A stretch of 64,000 nucleotides of DNA from Brasilonema angustatum HA4187-MV1 (GCA_019359695.1 JAHHGV010000034.1:1-64000); one strand, 5' to 3'. Numbered from the stretch's first letter, positions 52,536-61,608 are shown. Numbers and translations are program-made. Notes: a model not told the origin generated them from the letters alone.

Positions 52536-54233
52536 TCACTTCTGTGAGTCGGGTTCATTGAAGCCATTACTTGGAGAAGAAATTTTAAAACCGGGTGCTG
52601 TGTAGTCTTGAGAAAGATAGTTTTCCGGAATGGCAATCTGATTGCCATCTCGAATAGCATAGTATTGAGGCGAGAGGATTTCAATGCCTGCTTCGTTACA
52701 CTTGTCTTGGATATTCTGATGCAATTCGGAGTAGATTCTTGCCATGATGTGGGGTTTTTTAGTGTGGGCATTCAACTCATAGCTAACATAGAAATCATCT
52801 AAACTGGTTTGTAACACGAACGGTGTAGGATCTTTCAAGATGTGTTGAGTGGCAAGAGCTGCGTTAATTAAGACTTCGTGGATTTTTCGCCAGGGTATAT
52901 CATAACCCAGTGTTAATTTTGTGTGCAAAATAAGCGGTGTGTCGGAGTCTTGAATCAAGGCGCTATAGTTAGTCACCTGGCTATTGAGAACTGTTGAATT
53001 GGGAATTGTGATCACCACATTCTTGACAGTACGAATCCGCGTTACCAGAAGTGTCTTTTCTGCAACATCTCCAATAGCATCGCCAATTTTGACGCGATTA
53101 CCAACCTGAAACGATCGCGTGTAAATGAGAATTACGCCAGCAACAATGTTTGCAACCGCAGCGGAAGAACCAAGTGACAACAAAAGCCCCAGAAAAATAG
53201 ATATACCTTGAAATGCAGGAGATTTTGATCCAGGTAGATAAGGAAACGCCACCACCGCTGCCAAGGCGATAATCAAAAATGTTGCTAACTTGTAGGTGGG
53301 TTCTGCCCACTCTGGATAAAACCAGGGAAAAGTCCTATCCCTGCCTAAGGCTTTGAGAACCAGCCGGGTAAAGCGAAGGATATAGTAGGTAACAACAATA
53401 ATCACAGCAATCATCAAGAAGTTAGGGAGATTGGCTAAAAAACTCTCCCAAGTATTCTTAACAGCAACAAGCAGGTTGTTAACTATAACGGCTTCCAATC
53501 CCCTTGTCCAAGGGAAGAAGCTGATAACCAGTGTGAAATAAACTGCTAGAATACCTAGCCACAGAGCCAAGCGGACTAACTCAACGAAGCGAGTCAGTAC
53601 AGAGGAAACCTGAGCTTCAGATAGCAACTCAAAATTGTCGATTCTCACTGCTGGAACTGTTTGTTCATGATGATTAAGTCTGGCAAAAATTCGGGCAAAG
53701 CCCTGATTAAGTAATTTTAATAAAATTAATAAAGTAATCGTGGCAATGACGCTATAAAAAACTCCAAACAAGATGTACTTTAAGCTATGTTCTTGCCTGT
53801 ATTTCTTAATCACAGTTTGAATTTTGCTAGTATACTCACGGGCAAGTTCTTGCTTGGGTTTGCCTGCGGCTTTAGCATCTGCCTCTGTAACTGTAAAAAG
53901 TACCTTCTCTCCTGCTAATATATTTACAGTATTTTCTTGTTCCTCAGTCTTCAGCGCCGTAAGTGGAATAGATACATCCTCAGCAAGCACTTGCAGTCTA
54001 GTGTTAACTGCTTGCGATCGCTCTGCTGCTGAGAATGATCCAACACGTTCCTGGATTACGAAAATTTGATCGTCCCCCAGAACTACAGGAGTTCCATCGA
54101 CTGGATTACCACTTGTAGAATTTGTTTGAGAATAGGCAAAGGGTACTGCTGTAATCGTCACAAATACTGCCAGGACTAAGGAAATGAATTCATTTAACTG
54201 CTTTTTCAAGCTAATTCTCATTCTTTTTTGCAA
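52536..54233 (-). CDS. MscS-family mechanosensitive channel
   Basis: 565 residues. N-terminal signal (LVLAVFVTITAVPFAYSQ), a periplasmic domain to about 170, several helices (FGVFYSVIATITLLILLKLL, WESFLANLPNFLMIAVIIVV), then the pore and beta domain: LGLLLSLGSSAAVANIVAGV, RVKIGDAIGDVAEKTLLVTR, VVITIPNSTVLNSQVTNYSA. It opens under membrane tension to release solutes in hypo-osmotic shock. Larger than E. coli MscS by the N-terminal periplasmic part, as usual in cyanobacteria. Confidence 0.93.
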   Translation of the reverse strand: MQKRMRISLKKQLNEFISLVLAVFVTITAVPFAYSQTNSTSGNPVDGTPVVLGDDQIFVIQERVGSFSAAERSQAVNTRLQVLAEDVSIPLTALKTEEQENTVNILAGEKVLFTVTEADAKAAGKPKQELAREYTSKIQTVIKKYRQEHSLKYILFGVFYSVIATITLLILLKLLNQGFARIFARLNHHEQTVPAVRIDNFELLSEAQVSSVLTRFVELVRLALWLGILAVYFTLVISFFPWTRGLEAVIVNNLLVAVKNTWESFLANLPNFLMIAVIIVVTYYILRFTRLVLKALGRDRTFPWFYPEWAEPTYKLATFLIIALAAVVAFPYLPGSKSPAFQGISIFLGLLLSLGSSAAVANIVAGVILIYTRSFQVGNRVKIGDAIGDVAEKTLLVTRIRTVKNVVITIPNSTVLNSQVTNYSALIQDSDTPLILHTKLTLGYDIPWRKIHEVLINAALATQHILKDPTPFVLQTSLDDFYVSYELNAHTKKPHIMARIYSELHQNIQDKCNEAGIEILSPQYYAIRDGNQIAIPENYLSQDYTAPGFKISSPSNGFNEPDSQK

Positions 54234-54409
54234 ATTATTTAGAGGAAGTTTATAAAGTAATATAACTCTAAATAAACACAGGGAACAGAAAACAGGGTAG
54301 AAGGGGGATGGTGTTTCTTTTTTCTTTCATATGTTGCTAGCACGTAGCGGCGCTAGTGAGAAGGCTCTCAACAAACATATTAGGTGAAGTGAAAAATGGG
54401 GATAAGCTT

Positions 54410-54520
54410 TCAGCCAAAAGCTTGAGCTTTTTTCTTTAATAATTCAAGCTGATACTTGAGAGCTACTAAGCGTTGCGTTTCGTCTGAGTTCTTGTCGATG
54501 TACTCTAGTATCTTAGTCAT
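54410..54520 (-). CDS. Possible 36-residue helical peptide
   Basis: ATG at 54520 gives MTKILEYIDKNSDETQRLVA and a Lys-rich amphipathic tail (LKYQLELLKKKAQAFG). It looks coding but has no clear ribosome site. The head resembles the first residues of some IS5-type transposases, so it may instead be a remnant. Confidence 0.35.
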   Translation of the reverse strand: MTKILEYIDKNSDETQRLVALKYQLELLKKKAQAFG

Positions 54521-54828
54521 ATTTTCGTAGTTTAAAGCTCATTTAATATCTTTTTATCAGAAAATATATAGATTTATGAAATGTCTAGTATCGCTGTTGT
54601 ATTTTGTTATAGTCTATTATACGTTTTGACCCTTGGACTGACTAGATCTCGCCTACCTTTAGTGTAAATACCAGTTATTAAGTCTTGCGTGTTTTCATTC
54701 TTATTTGTACCCCCTGAACGCTTACAATAAATTTTATCGCAACCTAACCAGTGGTCACGCACACTTACTACTGTGAGGTAGGATATCAAATACCCACTCG
54801 CTGGGAAAATTAATGAAATGGCAACAAA
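54521..54828. other. Intergenic region with weak minus-strand frame
   Basis: A frame at 54607-54789 (VSVRDHWLGCDKIYCKR, GIYTKGRRDLVSPRVKTYNR) reads fairly protein-like but has no convincing start and no recognised family. It may be a gene fragment. Confidence 0.3.
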
Positions 54829-55722
54829 ATGACAGTAATGATGAACAAATTAAAATACTTTACCATGTTAGCTTTATGTGTCGTTTTTATGGGCGAAGCG
54901 ACTATAAATATTTCTGCCCAGGCTGCTGGAAGTAAAGTTTTATTAACGGCTGAAAACCAATCTCTCAGCCAATCGGATATTGATCAAGTTATCGCTTTTT
55001 ACGAATGGGCATTTGCAGCAAAATTCACTAGCAAACAGCGCAGTGAATATCAGTCAATCAAGTTAAATGAATATAGCAAAGATCCAGCAGGAACCAGAAA
55101 AAGCATTGACAATCTAATTTCTAATTATACAAAAGTTCGTGCTAAGAATGAAGAGGAACAAAGCCAAGTTCGGCAAGCATTTAACAAAGAATATATTGGG
55201 CAATTGCGAAATTTGCCGGATGATGCGGAAGCTAAACTTTTACTGTCTGTTTACAACAGCGCACACACGGGCGAAACCGCTTCAAATAATGCGGATGATT
55301 CATCTGGCAGCGTTGGAGATATTTCGTCTATAGTTGGAAAATGGGTCTGGACGCGTACCGGAAGCAGTACTTACAGCACGGGTGGCGCATATATGGGTTC
55401 AAACGGTTCGCGTTTCACTTATCAATTTCAGCCGAACGGAACAGCCGAATTCACAGGAATTATGAACGTGATGAACGGCGGCTGCAACCAGCAAATTTTC
55501 CAATCTCGAAAAGGAAAAGTCCGTCTGAGCGGCAGTACAATGACAATTAACTGGTCTCCAGGAACTTTCACTCGTGACTTTTCGTGCGACAGAGCGAACA
55601 ACTACAAGAAAACTTTGGCTGCTGAAAACGAAACTTATCAGGTGAAATTCAAAACCGATCTGGGTCAGAAACAGCTTTGTCTCAGGGGTAAAGACGAAAC
55701 CTGTTACAGCCCGACAAAGTAG
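54829..55722 (+). CDS. Secreted hypothetical protein with lipocalin-like C-terminal domain
   Basis: 297 residues. Signal peptide (KYFTMLALCVVFMGEATINI, cut near ISAQAAG), a helical domain at about 40-150 (SDIDQVIAFYEWAFAAKFTS, YTKVRAKNEEEQSQVRQAFN), an acidic/Ser linker, then a beta-rich domain from VGKWVWTRTGSS to the end (GSRFTYQFQPNGTAEFTGIM, SGSTMTINWSPG) with four Cys that could pair. The last domain resembles small lipocalin-like folds of Gram-negative secreted proteins. I do not recognise the family. The 3' half has a slightly different codon style (CGTCTGAGCGGCAGT), so transfer is possible. Confidence 0.7.
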   Translation: MTVMMNKLKYFTMLALCVVFMGEATINISAQAAGSKVLLTAENQSLSQSDIDQVIAFYEWAFAAKFTSKQRSEYQSIKLNEYSKDPAGTRKSIDNLISNYTKVRAKNEEEQSQVRQAFNKEYIGQLRNLPDDAEAKLLLSVYNSAHTGETASNNADDSSGSVGDISSIVGKWVWTRTGSSTYSTGGAYMGSNGSRFTYQFQPNGTAEFTGIMNVMNGGCNQQIFQSRKGKVRLSGSTMTINWSPGTFTRDFSCDRANNYKKTLAAENETYQVKFKTDLGQKQLCLRGKDETCYSPTK

Positions 55723-55959
55723 GCAAAATCACGATTTTTTATAACCCAAGTTGCGGGTTATCAATTACAGATTTGTCACAATTATGCGATAGCTTCGCGC
55801 TCTGCGCTCTGCGCCATCGCCCTTGGGGTGGCTTCCTGCTTACGCATCGCCCACAGCACGCACAGCGGTTGCGCGTAGGTGCAATTGTTTCATTTAGCAT
55901 ATACCCCTCCTACATTTCTGTTCTAGAGGGGATTTTATTGTTTAAAGTACTTTTTTGCA
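55723..55959. repeat. Small dispersed palindromic repeats
   Basis: AACCCAAGTTGCGGGTTAT at 55743-55761, then CGATAGCTTCGCGCTCTGCG and CTTACGCATCGCCCACAGCA at 55787-55880. These GC-rich modules are the same class that entered tnpB and the SBP leader. Confidence 0.7.
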
Positions 55960-56994
55960 TCACCGTTGATCCACACCCAATTCCTTTTCTAAGCGTCGAG
56001 AAGCTAGCGACATGGAATAGCAAAAGACCCAATAAATAAATGCAATGAATAAATAGACTTCTGCATAGCGAGCAATAAATTGAGGTTGAGCCAGGATAGC
56101 ACGAGAAATTCCTGTTAATTCCAATAATCCAACAATTGATAACAAAGAAGTATCTTTAAACAAACCGATAAATTGACCAACAAGCGCTGGGATAACAGCA
56201 CGTAGCGCTTGGGGAAGAACAATGAGTAATACTGTTAAAGGAGCATTCAACCCCAGTACTTTGGCAGCTTCAATTTGTCCGCGTGGAACTGATTGAAGAC
56301 CACCACGTACATTTTCGGCTAAATAAGCAGCACTAAAGAAAATTAAACCAGCAATTCCTCTTAAAACTCTGTCTAAACGGTATTCTACTGGTAGAAATAA
56401 GGATAACATCACTTGAGCAAAGAACAAAACTCCAATCAGTGGTAGTCCTCGGATAATTTCAATGTAGAGGATACTAAACCAACGCACAACAGGTAGCTGA
56501 CTTTGACGACCTAATGCTAATAAAACACCCAAAGGAAAAGAGAGAACAATACTAATTACCGCCATCACCAAAGTAAGCAGCAAACCATTCCACAAATTGC
56601 TTTCTACTGGTTGCAGTCCAAAACCTCCCCCAATCAGCCATAGGATAATTGGAAAAGAAAGCGCCCACCCAAGTGGTAACCAACTGTTCATTTGACGGGG
56701 TAAACGTTTCGTAAAAGTTCCCCATGACAAACCAAAAAGACCGAGGATAATAAACAGTGCTAGCCACAGTCGCCAGTAAAGTTGTTGTGGGAAACGACCA
56801 ACAAAAAATAAAGATAAGTTGGCTGTGATGACTTGCCATTTTGCTTGAGTCAATATCCAAGTCAGGACAGCTTTGATACCAAAAAAAAGCAAAAAGAGAC
56901 AGACAACAGTGAGAAGACTGTTGTACCAGTTGTTAAACAGATTTTTCTGTAGCCATTGTAGAATAGTAGGCTTTTGATTTTTAAAAGAACTCAT
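55960..56994 (-). CDS. natH: Amino-acid ABC transporter permease (NatH/AapM-like)
   Basis: A 344-residue permease; the C-terminal 210 residues carry the MetI-like core (LLLTLVMAVISIVLSFPLGV, EIIRGLPLIGVLFFAQVMLS) with the EAA loop AAKVLGLNAPLTVLLIVLPQ, and the N-terminal extension has three extra helices as in AapM. It pairs with the permease at 57005 to form the membrane channel for acidic and neutral polar amino acids (NatFGH of Anabaena). The start is 10 nt after the natG-like stop. It is the last gene of the operon. Confidence 0.88.
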   Translation of the reverse strand: MSSFKNQKPTILQWLQKNLFNNWYNSLLTVVCLFLLFFGIKAVLTWILTQAKWQVITANLSLFFVGRFPQQLYWRLWLALFIILGLFGLSWGTFTKRLPRQMNSWLPLGWALSFPIILWLIGGGFGLQPVESNLWNGLLLTLVMAVISIVLSFPLGVLLALGRQSQLPVVRWFSILYIEIIRGLPLIGVLFFAQVMLSLFLPVEYRLDRVLRGIAGLIFFSAAYLAENVRGGLQSVPRGQIEAAKVLGLNAPLTVLLIVLPQALRAVIPALVGQFIGLFKDTSLLSIVGLLELTGISRAILAQPQFIARYAEVYLFIAFIYWVFCYSMSLASRRLEKELGVDQR

Positions 56995-57004
56995 TTGAAA
57001 AAAC

Positions 57005-57928
57005 TCATCTTTCCTTGAGTTGCACGCTACGGTTTAACAAATTCATCCCTGAAGAGATGATCAGGCTAATGGTCAGATAGGTAACCATAATTAACAGAAT
57101 AACTTCTACAGATCGACCTGTTTGGTTAAAAGTTGTGGAAGCCACAAAGTAAATATCAGGATAGCCGATCGCAATTGCTAAACTAGAATTCTTAGCTAAA
57201 TTAAGATACTGACTGGTTAATGGTGGAATAATCAGCCGCAAAGCTTGGGGAAAAATCACTAGCCGTAAGATGAGATTCGGCTTAAAACCTAATGCTCGTG
57301 CTGCTTCCCATTGTCCTTTAGGAACTGATAAAATCCCCGCTCTGACAATTTCGGCGATGAAGGCACCAGTGTACAGCGTTAATCCTAGGATGAGTGTTGA
57401 TAATTCAGAAGAAAGTTCTATTCCAAAAGGAAGGGTAACTCCTCGATTATTAATATTTATAAACCCAAGTAGGGAAATTTGATTTTCTGTTTTTGGCAAA
57501 CTGAGGAAAACCGCAAAATACCAAAAGAACAATTGCAGAAGTAAAGGTGTGTTGCGTAAGATTTCGACATACACTAGAGCTAGCTGACGTACTAACCAAT
57601 TATCCGATAGCCGCCCCACTCCCACAGTAATGCCAATAATTGTTGCCAGAATGATGCCAAAAACTATCACTCGCAGCGAGTTCACTAATCCAACTAATAA
57701 AGCACGGCTGTAGGAATCAGAAGATTTATAGGGAATGGGGGTTTCGCCAATATCGAAGGATGCTTGGAATTGTAAAAAATCAAATCCTAACTGCAGACCT
57801 AGCCGGTGGAGATTGTATATTAGGTTGTGCCATAGTATCATCACGATTATGGCAACTATGAACGCGGCTATCACCTGACCGAGAATAGGAAAAAACTTTC
57901 GGTTGCGCCAAATTGGAGTCATAGTCAA
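57005..57928 (-). CDS. natG: Amino-acid ABC transporter permease (NatG/AapQ-like)
   Basis: 307 residues. The MetI core contains LVNSLRVIVFGIILATIIGI, EILRNTPLLLQLFFWYFAVF and the EAA loop AARALGFKPNLILRLVIFPQ. The N-terminal segment FDIGETPIPYKSSDSYSRAL is typical of AapQ/NatG. It is followed by natH with 10 nt between, and separated from the binding-protein gene natF by a 94-bp heptamer repeat. Inner membrane. Confidence 0.88.
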   Translation of the reverse strand: MTMTPIWRNRKFFPILGQVIAAFIVAIIVMILWHNLIYNLHRLGLQLGFDFLQFQASFDIGETPIPYKSSDSYSRALLVGLVNSLRVIVFGIILATIIGITVGVGRLSDNWLVRQLALVYVEILRNTPLLLQLFFWYFAVFLSLPKTENQISLLGFININNRGVTLPFGIELSSELSTLILGLTLYTGAFIAEIVRAGILSVPKGQWEAARALGFKPNLILRLVIFPQALRLIIPPLTSQYLNLAKNSSLAIAIGYPDIYFVASTTFNQTGRSVEVILLIMVTYLTISLIISSGMNLLNRSVQLKER

Positions 57929-58022
57929 ACAGTGAACAATGAACAGGGAACAGGGAACAGGGAACAGTAAACAAGGGGTGAACGAGTCCGTTTCCTACCT
58001 GATAACTGATAACTGATAACTT
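57929..58022 (-). repeat. Composite heptamer repeat inside the nat operon
   Basis: Inverted copy of the 13339-13475 composite: CAGGGAA heptamers, the core AACAAGGGGTGAACGAGTCC and so on, then CTGATAA heptamers. It lies between natF and natG and could form structure or uncouple expression. Confidence 0.85.
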
Positions 58023-58024
58023 GT

Positions 58025-59068
58025 TTATCGAAAGGGTGGAGCGTAAAGAATACCACCTTGATTCCAAAGTTTGTTTGGACCACGTTCCAATTTCAACTCA
58101 GAGTTTTTCCCTAAATTACGTTCGTAAATTTCACCATAATTGCCGACGTTTTTGATAATATGAACTACGAAGTCGTTTGTTAAACCCATGCCTTTACCAA
58201 GGTTACCTTCTGTACCTAGCAAGCGCTTCACTTCTGGGTTATTACTGTTTGCTAATTGACCAACATTTTGGGAGTTGACTCCGAGTTCTTCAGCATTGAT
58301 AAGAGCAAAAATTGTCCATCTCACCATATCAAACCACTTAGAATCTCCATTGACTACAGCAGGTGTAAGAGGTTCTTTTGACAGCACAGTATCTAAAACA
58401 ACATGGTCATCCGGTTTAGATAGGGTGGTGCGACGGGAAACGAGTTGAGAACGGTCTGCAGTGACGCCTTCGCAGCGACCTTGCTCGTAGGTGGCAAAAA
58501 CTGTGTTAGCATCTTCAAAGACCAAAGGCTTGTAGTTGATACCACGTTGCCGCATTTGGTCTGTCAGGTTTTGCTCGTTGGTGGTTCCTGTCCCGATACA
58601 GATAGATTTGCCCTTGAGGTCTTCTAGCTTCTGAATATTGCTATTTTTTTTCACCATTATGCCTTGACCGTCGTAAAATACCACGGCAGTAAATTTTATA
58701 CCTACAGAAGTGTCTCGGCTCATACTCCAAGTGGTATTTCGGCTGAGGATATCTACTTCGCCCGTTTGCAAGGCTGTAAACCGTTCTTTGGAGTTTAAGT
58801 TGCGGAACTCTACTTTGTTGGGGTCATTAAAAATTGCTGCGGCGATCGCCCGACAAATATCCACATCCAGCCCTGCATATTCACCGTTAGACTTAACATA
58901 GCTAAATCCTGGCAATTGTCCGCTGACACCACAGATGAGCTTACCACGGCTTTTGATTGTATCCAACAGACTTCCACCACTTCCTCCCATCTGTCCAGCA
59001 CAAGCATTCAGTGAAAAGACTAGAGGTAAAGTAGCTAGCAGTGATAACCCCCGTTTGAGCTTCAACAT
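58025..59068 (-). CDS. natF: Amino-acid ABC substrate-binding lipoprotein (NatF/AapJ-like)
   Basis: 347 residues. Lipoprotein signal ending NAC at Cys23 followed by AGQMGGSGG. The binding fold reads TIKSRGKLICGVSGQLPGFS, GLDVDICRAIAAAIFNDPNK, DILSRNTTWSMSRDTSVGIK and FYDGQGIMVKK, the AapJ/NatF family pattern; it ends with NYGEIYERNLG. It captures polar amino acids in the periplasm for the permeases at 57005 and 55960. First gene of the operon. Confidence 0.9.
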   Translation of the reverse strand: MLKLKRGLSLLATLPLVFSLNACAGQMGGSGGSLLDTIKSRGKLICGVSGQLPGFSYVKSNGEYAGLDVDICRAIAAAIFNDPNKVEFRNLNSKERFTALQTGEVDILSRNTTWSMSRDTSVGIKFTAVVFYDGQGIMVKKNSNIQKLEDLKGKSICIGTGTTNEQNLTDQMRQRGINYKPLVFEDANTVFATYEQGRCEGVTADRSQLVSRRTTLSKPDDHVVLDTVLSKEPLTPAVVNGDSKWFDMVRWTIFALINAEELGVNSQNVGQLANSNNPEVKRLLGTEGNLGKGMGLTNDFVVHIIKNVGNYGEIYERNLGKNSELKLERGPNKLWNQGGILYAPPFR

Positions 59069-59181
59069 TTACCAATTTTTCCTCTGCTCAATAAAGACTA
59101 AGATACTTTATTGTTTACCAAATGGTTGCAGAGGTGAGCAGTTTATACTAAAAATGTTAGAGCAAGCTACTTAGGCTCTCT

Positions 59182-60039
59182 ATGCCAGCTAAAGAAATTT
59201 ACCATTATGCGGTGATAAACGCTCTGGAAAAAGAAAGTTGGAACATTACCGCATCAGATGATTTAAGCATTAATATAGATGAACCAAAGTAAGAAACCAA
59301 AAATCGCAACTTATGGAAAACTTAGAAAAAGATGGAAAACTTAGAAAAAGTAAGTTTAGAGAGTACAAGACTAATTCTCCAAGCGATTTCGCTGGAATAC
59401 ACAGAAGATGTGTTTAGGGAATTCACAAGCTAAATTACCACCTTTATGTATCCGAAACCAGCTGACAATATCAGTGAAACCGAGAAGGTCATCAAAGGTA
59501 TGATTCAACAACGATAAAATAAAACTGACCTAGTGTTGGTAATTCTCAAGAAGAATACTTTGGAGTTTTTAGGAATTTGCTCCGTAGATCCTATTGATAC
59601 TGAGACACCGGAGTTAGGAATTTGGATAAAAAAATCAGATCACGGTAATAGTTTTGGTAGAGAGGCAATTTATGCATTGAAAGACTGGGTGGATAAGAAT
59701 TTGGAGTACAAATATCTTTCCTATCCTGTTGATAAAAGAAATATCCCCAGTCGGAAAATTCCGGAAAGTTTTGGGGGTAAAGTATTTCGCGAGTTTCAAC
59801 AGACTAACAAGAGCGGTAATCTTCTCAATGAGGTTGAATACAGGATTTATAAATGAAAGACATGTCCTAAACTAAAACTAACGTCGTAAACGCTAAAAAA
59901 AAACATTATGAATATTGATCAACGCTCTTTTTCAGAATTATTTACTGAACCGATTGGTAAAATATTGATAGAAAATTAGCATCTTTGTTTACTCGTCTTT
60001 GATTCAGAACGAGAGATCATTCTACAATGGATACCTTAG
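59182..60039 (+). pseudogene. xisH: xisH-like gene split by an inserted acetyltransferase remnant
   Basis: The N-terminal piece (59182-59292) reads MPAKEIYHYAVINALEKESW then NITASDDLSINI, the start of XisH proteins (MPAKDxFHxAVxxALxKxGW). The C-terminal piece (59908-60039) reads FSELFTEPIGKILIEN, TAG at 59977-59979, then HLCLLVFDSEREIILQWIP, the XisH end. About 600 bp with a broken acetyltransferase gene sit between. The last piece overlaps the xisI ATG by 13 nt as in intact xisH-xisI pairs. XisH is a fdxN-element excision control factor, nuclease-like. Confidence 0.75.
59332..59859 (+). pseudogene. GNAT acetyltransferase (RimL-like) with two stop codons
   Basis: One frame reads MENLEKVSLESTRLILQAIS, EYTEDVFREFTS, TAA at 59431, ITTFMYPKPADNISETEKVI, TAA at 59515, then LVILKKNTLEFLGICSVDPI, ELGIWIKKSDHGNSFGREAI with the acetyl-CoA site and a C-terminus RIPSRK-like. 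Both stops stand where homologues would have Glu or Gln. It lies inside xisH, so it is the inserted DNA. No terminal repeats are visible at its edges. Confidence 0.7.
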
Positions 60040-60362
60040 AAAACTATCGCCAAATTATCCAAAAAGTATTAAGCGAATATGCTCAACTTCCTTACGCTTA
60101 TGGGCAATTAGAAAGACAGTTAATCATTGATAAAAATGCCAATCATTATCTGCTGCTGACACTAGGCTGGGAAAATAAACAACGGGTGCATGGTTGTCTA
60201 GTTCATATTGATATTATCAACGATAAAATCTGGATTCAAAGAGACGGTACAGAATATGGTATAGCCAACGAACTCGTCAAAGCCGGAATTCCCAAAGCTC
60301 AAATTGTTCTGGGTTTCCAACCAGCCGATGTGAGAAAGTATACGGAATTTGCGGTTATTTAG
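60027..60362 (+). CDS. xisI: XisI family protein (fdxN-element excision controlling factor)
   Basis: 111 residues: MDTLENYRQIIQKVLSEYAQ, RQLIIDKNANHYLLLTLGWE, VHGCLVHIDIINDKIWIQRD, GTEYGIANELVKAGIPKAQI and VLGFQPADVRKY, all matching XisI. XisI acts with XisH in control of excision of the 55-kb fdxN element in Anabaena; most genomes carry many XisH/XisI pairs whose role is unclear. Start overlaps the xisH remnant. The gene is intact although xisH is broken. Confidence 0.9.
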   Translation: MDTLENYRQIIQKVLSEYAQLPYAYGQLERQLIIDKNANHYLLLTLGWENKQRVHGCLVHIDIINDKIWIQRDGTEYGIANELVKAGIPKAQIVLGFQPADVRKYTEFAVI

Positions 60363-60436
60363 CTTGTGAATTTAGAAACGCGTTCGTCAATATTCGCTCT
60401 GGACGAATGCGAACACGTGAAATTGATGATGACATT

Positions 60437-61141
60437 TCAAAAATTAATTTTTGCAGCCAGACTTTTCAAATCTGCTACTTCCAAATCTGGTTTCCCTTGA
60501 GCAGGTAAAGCAGCCCCTGAACCTTCTTGTCCTAATCTACGATTTACCCAAACTGTCGATAACCCAAGGGAATTTGCCGGAACAATGTCATGGTAGATAC
60601 TACCAGCAACGTGCAGAATTTTTTCAGAGGGGATGCCAATTTTTGCGATGTGGGCGATCGCCACGTGAAAATTTTGCACAGAAGGTTTATAGCTTTTCAC
60701 TTGCTGTGCAGTCACAATCTCATCAAATTCAACTTGCAGATGTTTTGCTGTCAAGGCAAACAAGTCATCATCAACGTTGGAAATAATTGCTAGTTTGAAT
60801 CGCCGTTTCAATGTCTTAAGAGCTTCAACAGTATCAGCAAAAGGTTGCCAATCCTTGACAGAATCAGCAAGCGCATTTAATTCTTCAGAAGAAGGCGTAA
60901 ATCCAAATTGTTCTCCAAATTTTTGCACAACCCCCTTGAGAACATCTTTGTATCTGCGGTACTCTCGTTGCTCAAGATTAGATTCAAAACGAGCAAACCA
61001 CTCAAGGATTTCGTTCTCACTCAGTTGAATCTGATGAGACTGCAAAACTGGTTGCAACGCCTCCAGTACACCTTTTTCCCAATCAATCAAAGTTCCATAG
61101 CAGTCAAAGGTCAAGACTTCATATTGATTCAGGTTAATCAT
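60437..61141 (-). CDS. HAD hydrolase, haloacid dehalogenase type II-like
   Basis: 234 residues of the HAD superfamily. Motif I TFDCYGTLIDW with nucleophile Asp13, motif II LAIISNVDDDLF with Ser, motif III Lys in AQQVKSYKPSVQNF, and motif IV region VAGSIYHDIVPANSLGLSTV. Similar to L-2-haloacid dehalogenases but also to phosphatases, so the substrate is open. Cytoplasmic. A GntR remnant lies upstream and may have been its regulator. Confidence 0.85.
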   Translation of the reverse strand: MINLNQYEVLTFDCYGTLIDWEKGVLEALQPVLQSHQIQLSENEILEWFARFESNLEQREYRRYKDVLKGVVQKFGEQFGFTPSSEELNALADSVKDWQPFADTVEALKTLKRRFKLAIISNVDDDLFALTAKHLQVEFDEIVTAQQVKSYKPSVQNFHVAIAHIAKIGIPSEKILHVAGSIYHDIVPANSLGLSTVWVNRRLGQEGSGAALPAQGKPDLEVADLKSLAAKINF

Positions 61142-61153
61142 GGTTTATGCTCC

Positions 61154-61372
61154 CTAGCTCAATGCTTTGTCAGCTGAATTTTGTTTTTCTATTTCTTGCA
61201 GGTGTTCGACGAGTGCTTTACCATCTGTATTGTGATTTTGGGCGATTAGCTCTGCTGTTGACGCATCGCCTAAGCAAATTGCATTTACCAATTCTCGGTG
61301 CTGCTCTATGATGTCATCTAAATCTGGGTGCAGGGCATTGCAGGAAATGATGTTTTCTAGTCTTTGAGGGGT
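61154..61372 (-). pseudogene. GntR/FadR-type regulator, C-terminal remnant
   Basis: The frame reads LHPDLDDIIEQHRELVNAIC, LGDASTAELIAQNHNTDG and ALVEHLQEIEKQ with a stop at 61154. EHRxLVxAIxxGD is the FCD ligand-binding domain of GntR regulators. The helix-turn-helix half is missing beyond a TAG at about 61370. It lies just upstream of the HAD gene on the same strand. Confidence 0.65.
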
Positions 61373-61458
61373 CTAAGTGCTTCTTATTGCGCATTTACAA
61401 CTGTTTCAGGTACTTCAATCCATTTCCGCAAAGCCCTTCCTTCCGAGTTTTTGACTTC

Positions 61459-61608
61459 AGGACTTACGCAACTGGCACATTTTTCTTCAAACTGTCACAG
61501 GTCGAGAATTTGGCTATAACGTCTATAAATCAATGCTTACGAGCATTTACCTCAATTTGAAATATATGTGCCAGTTGACCTTATATTGTGACGCTTGCGT
61601 AAGTCCTA
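61459..61608. mobile_element. MITE-like element with AGGACTTACGCAA ends
   Basis: 150 bp with perfect 13-bp terminal inverted repeats (61459-61471 and 61596-61608) and internal complementary AACTGGCACAT / ATGTGCCAGTT. No coding sequence. The same end motif occurs singly at 18817-18829 and 47378-47392. No clear target duplication was seen. Confidence 0.75.
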
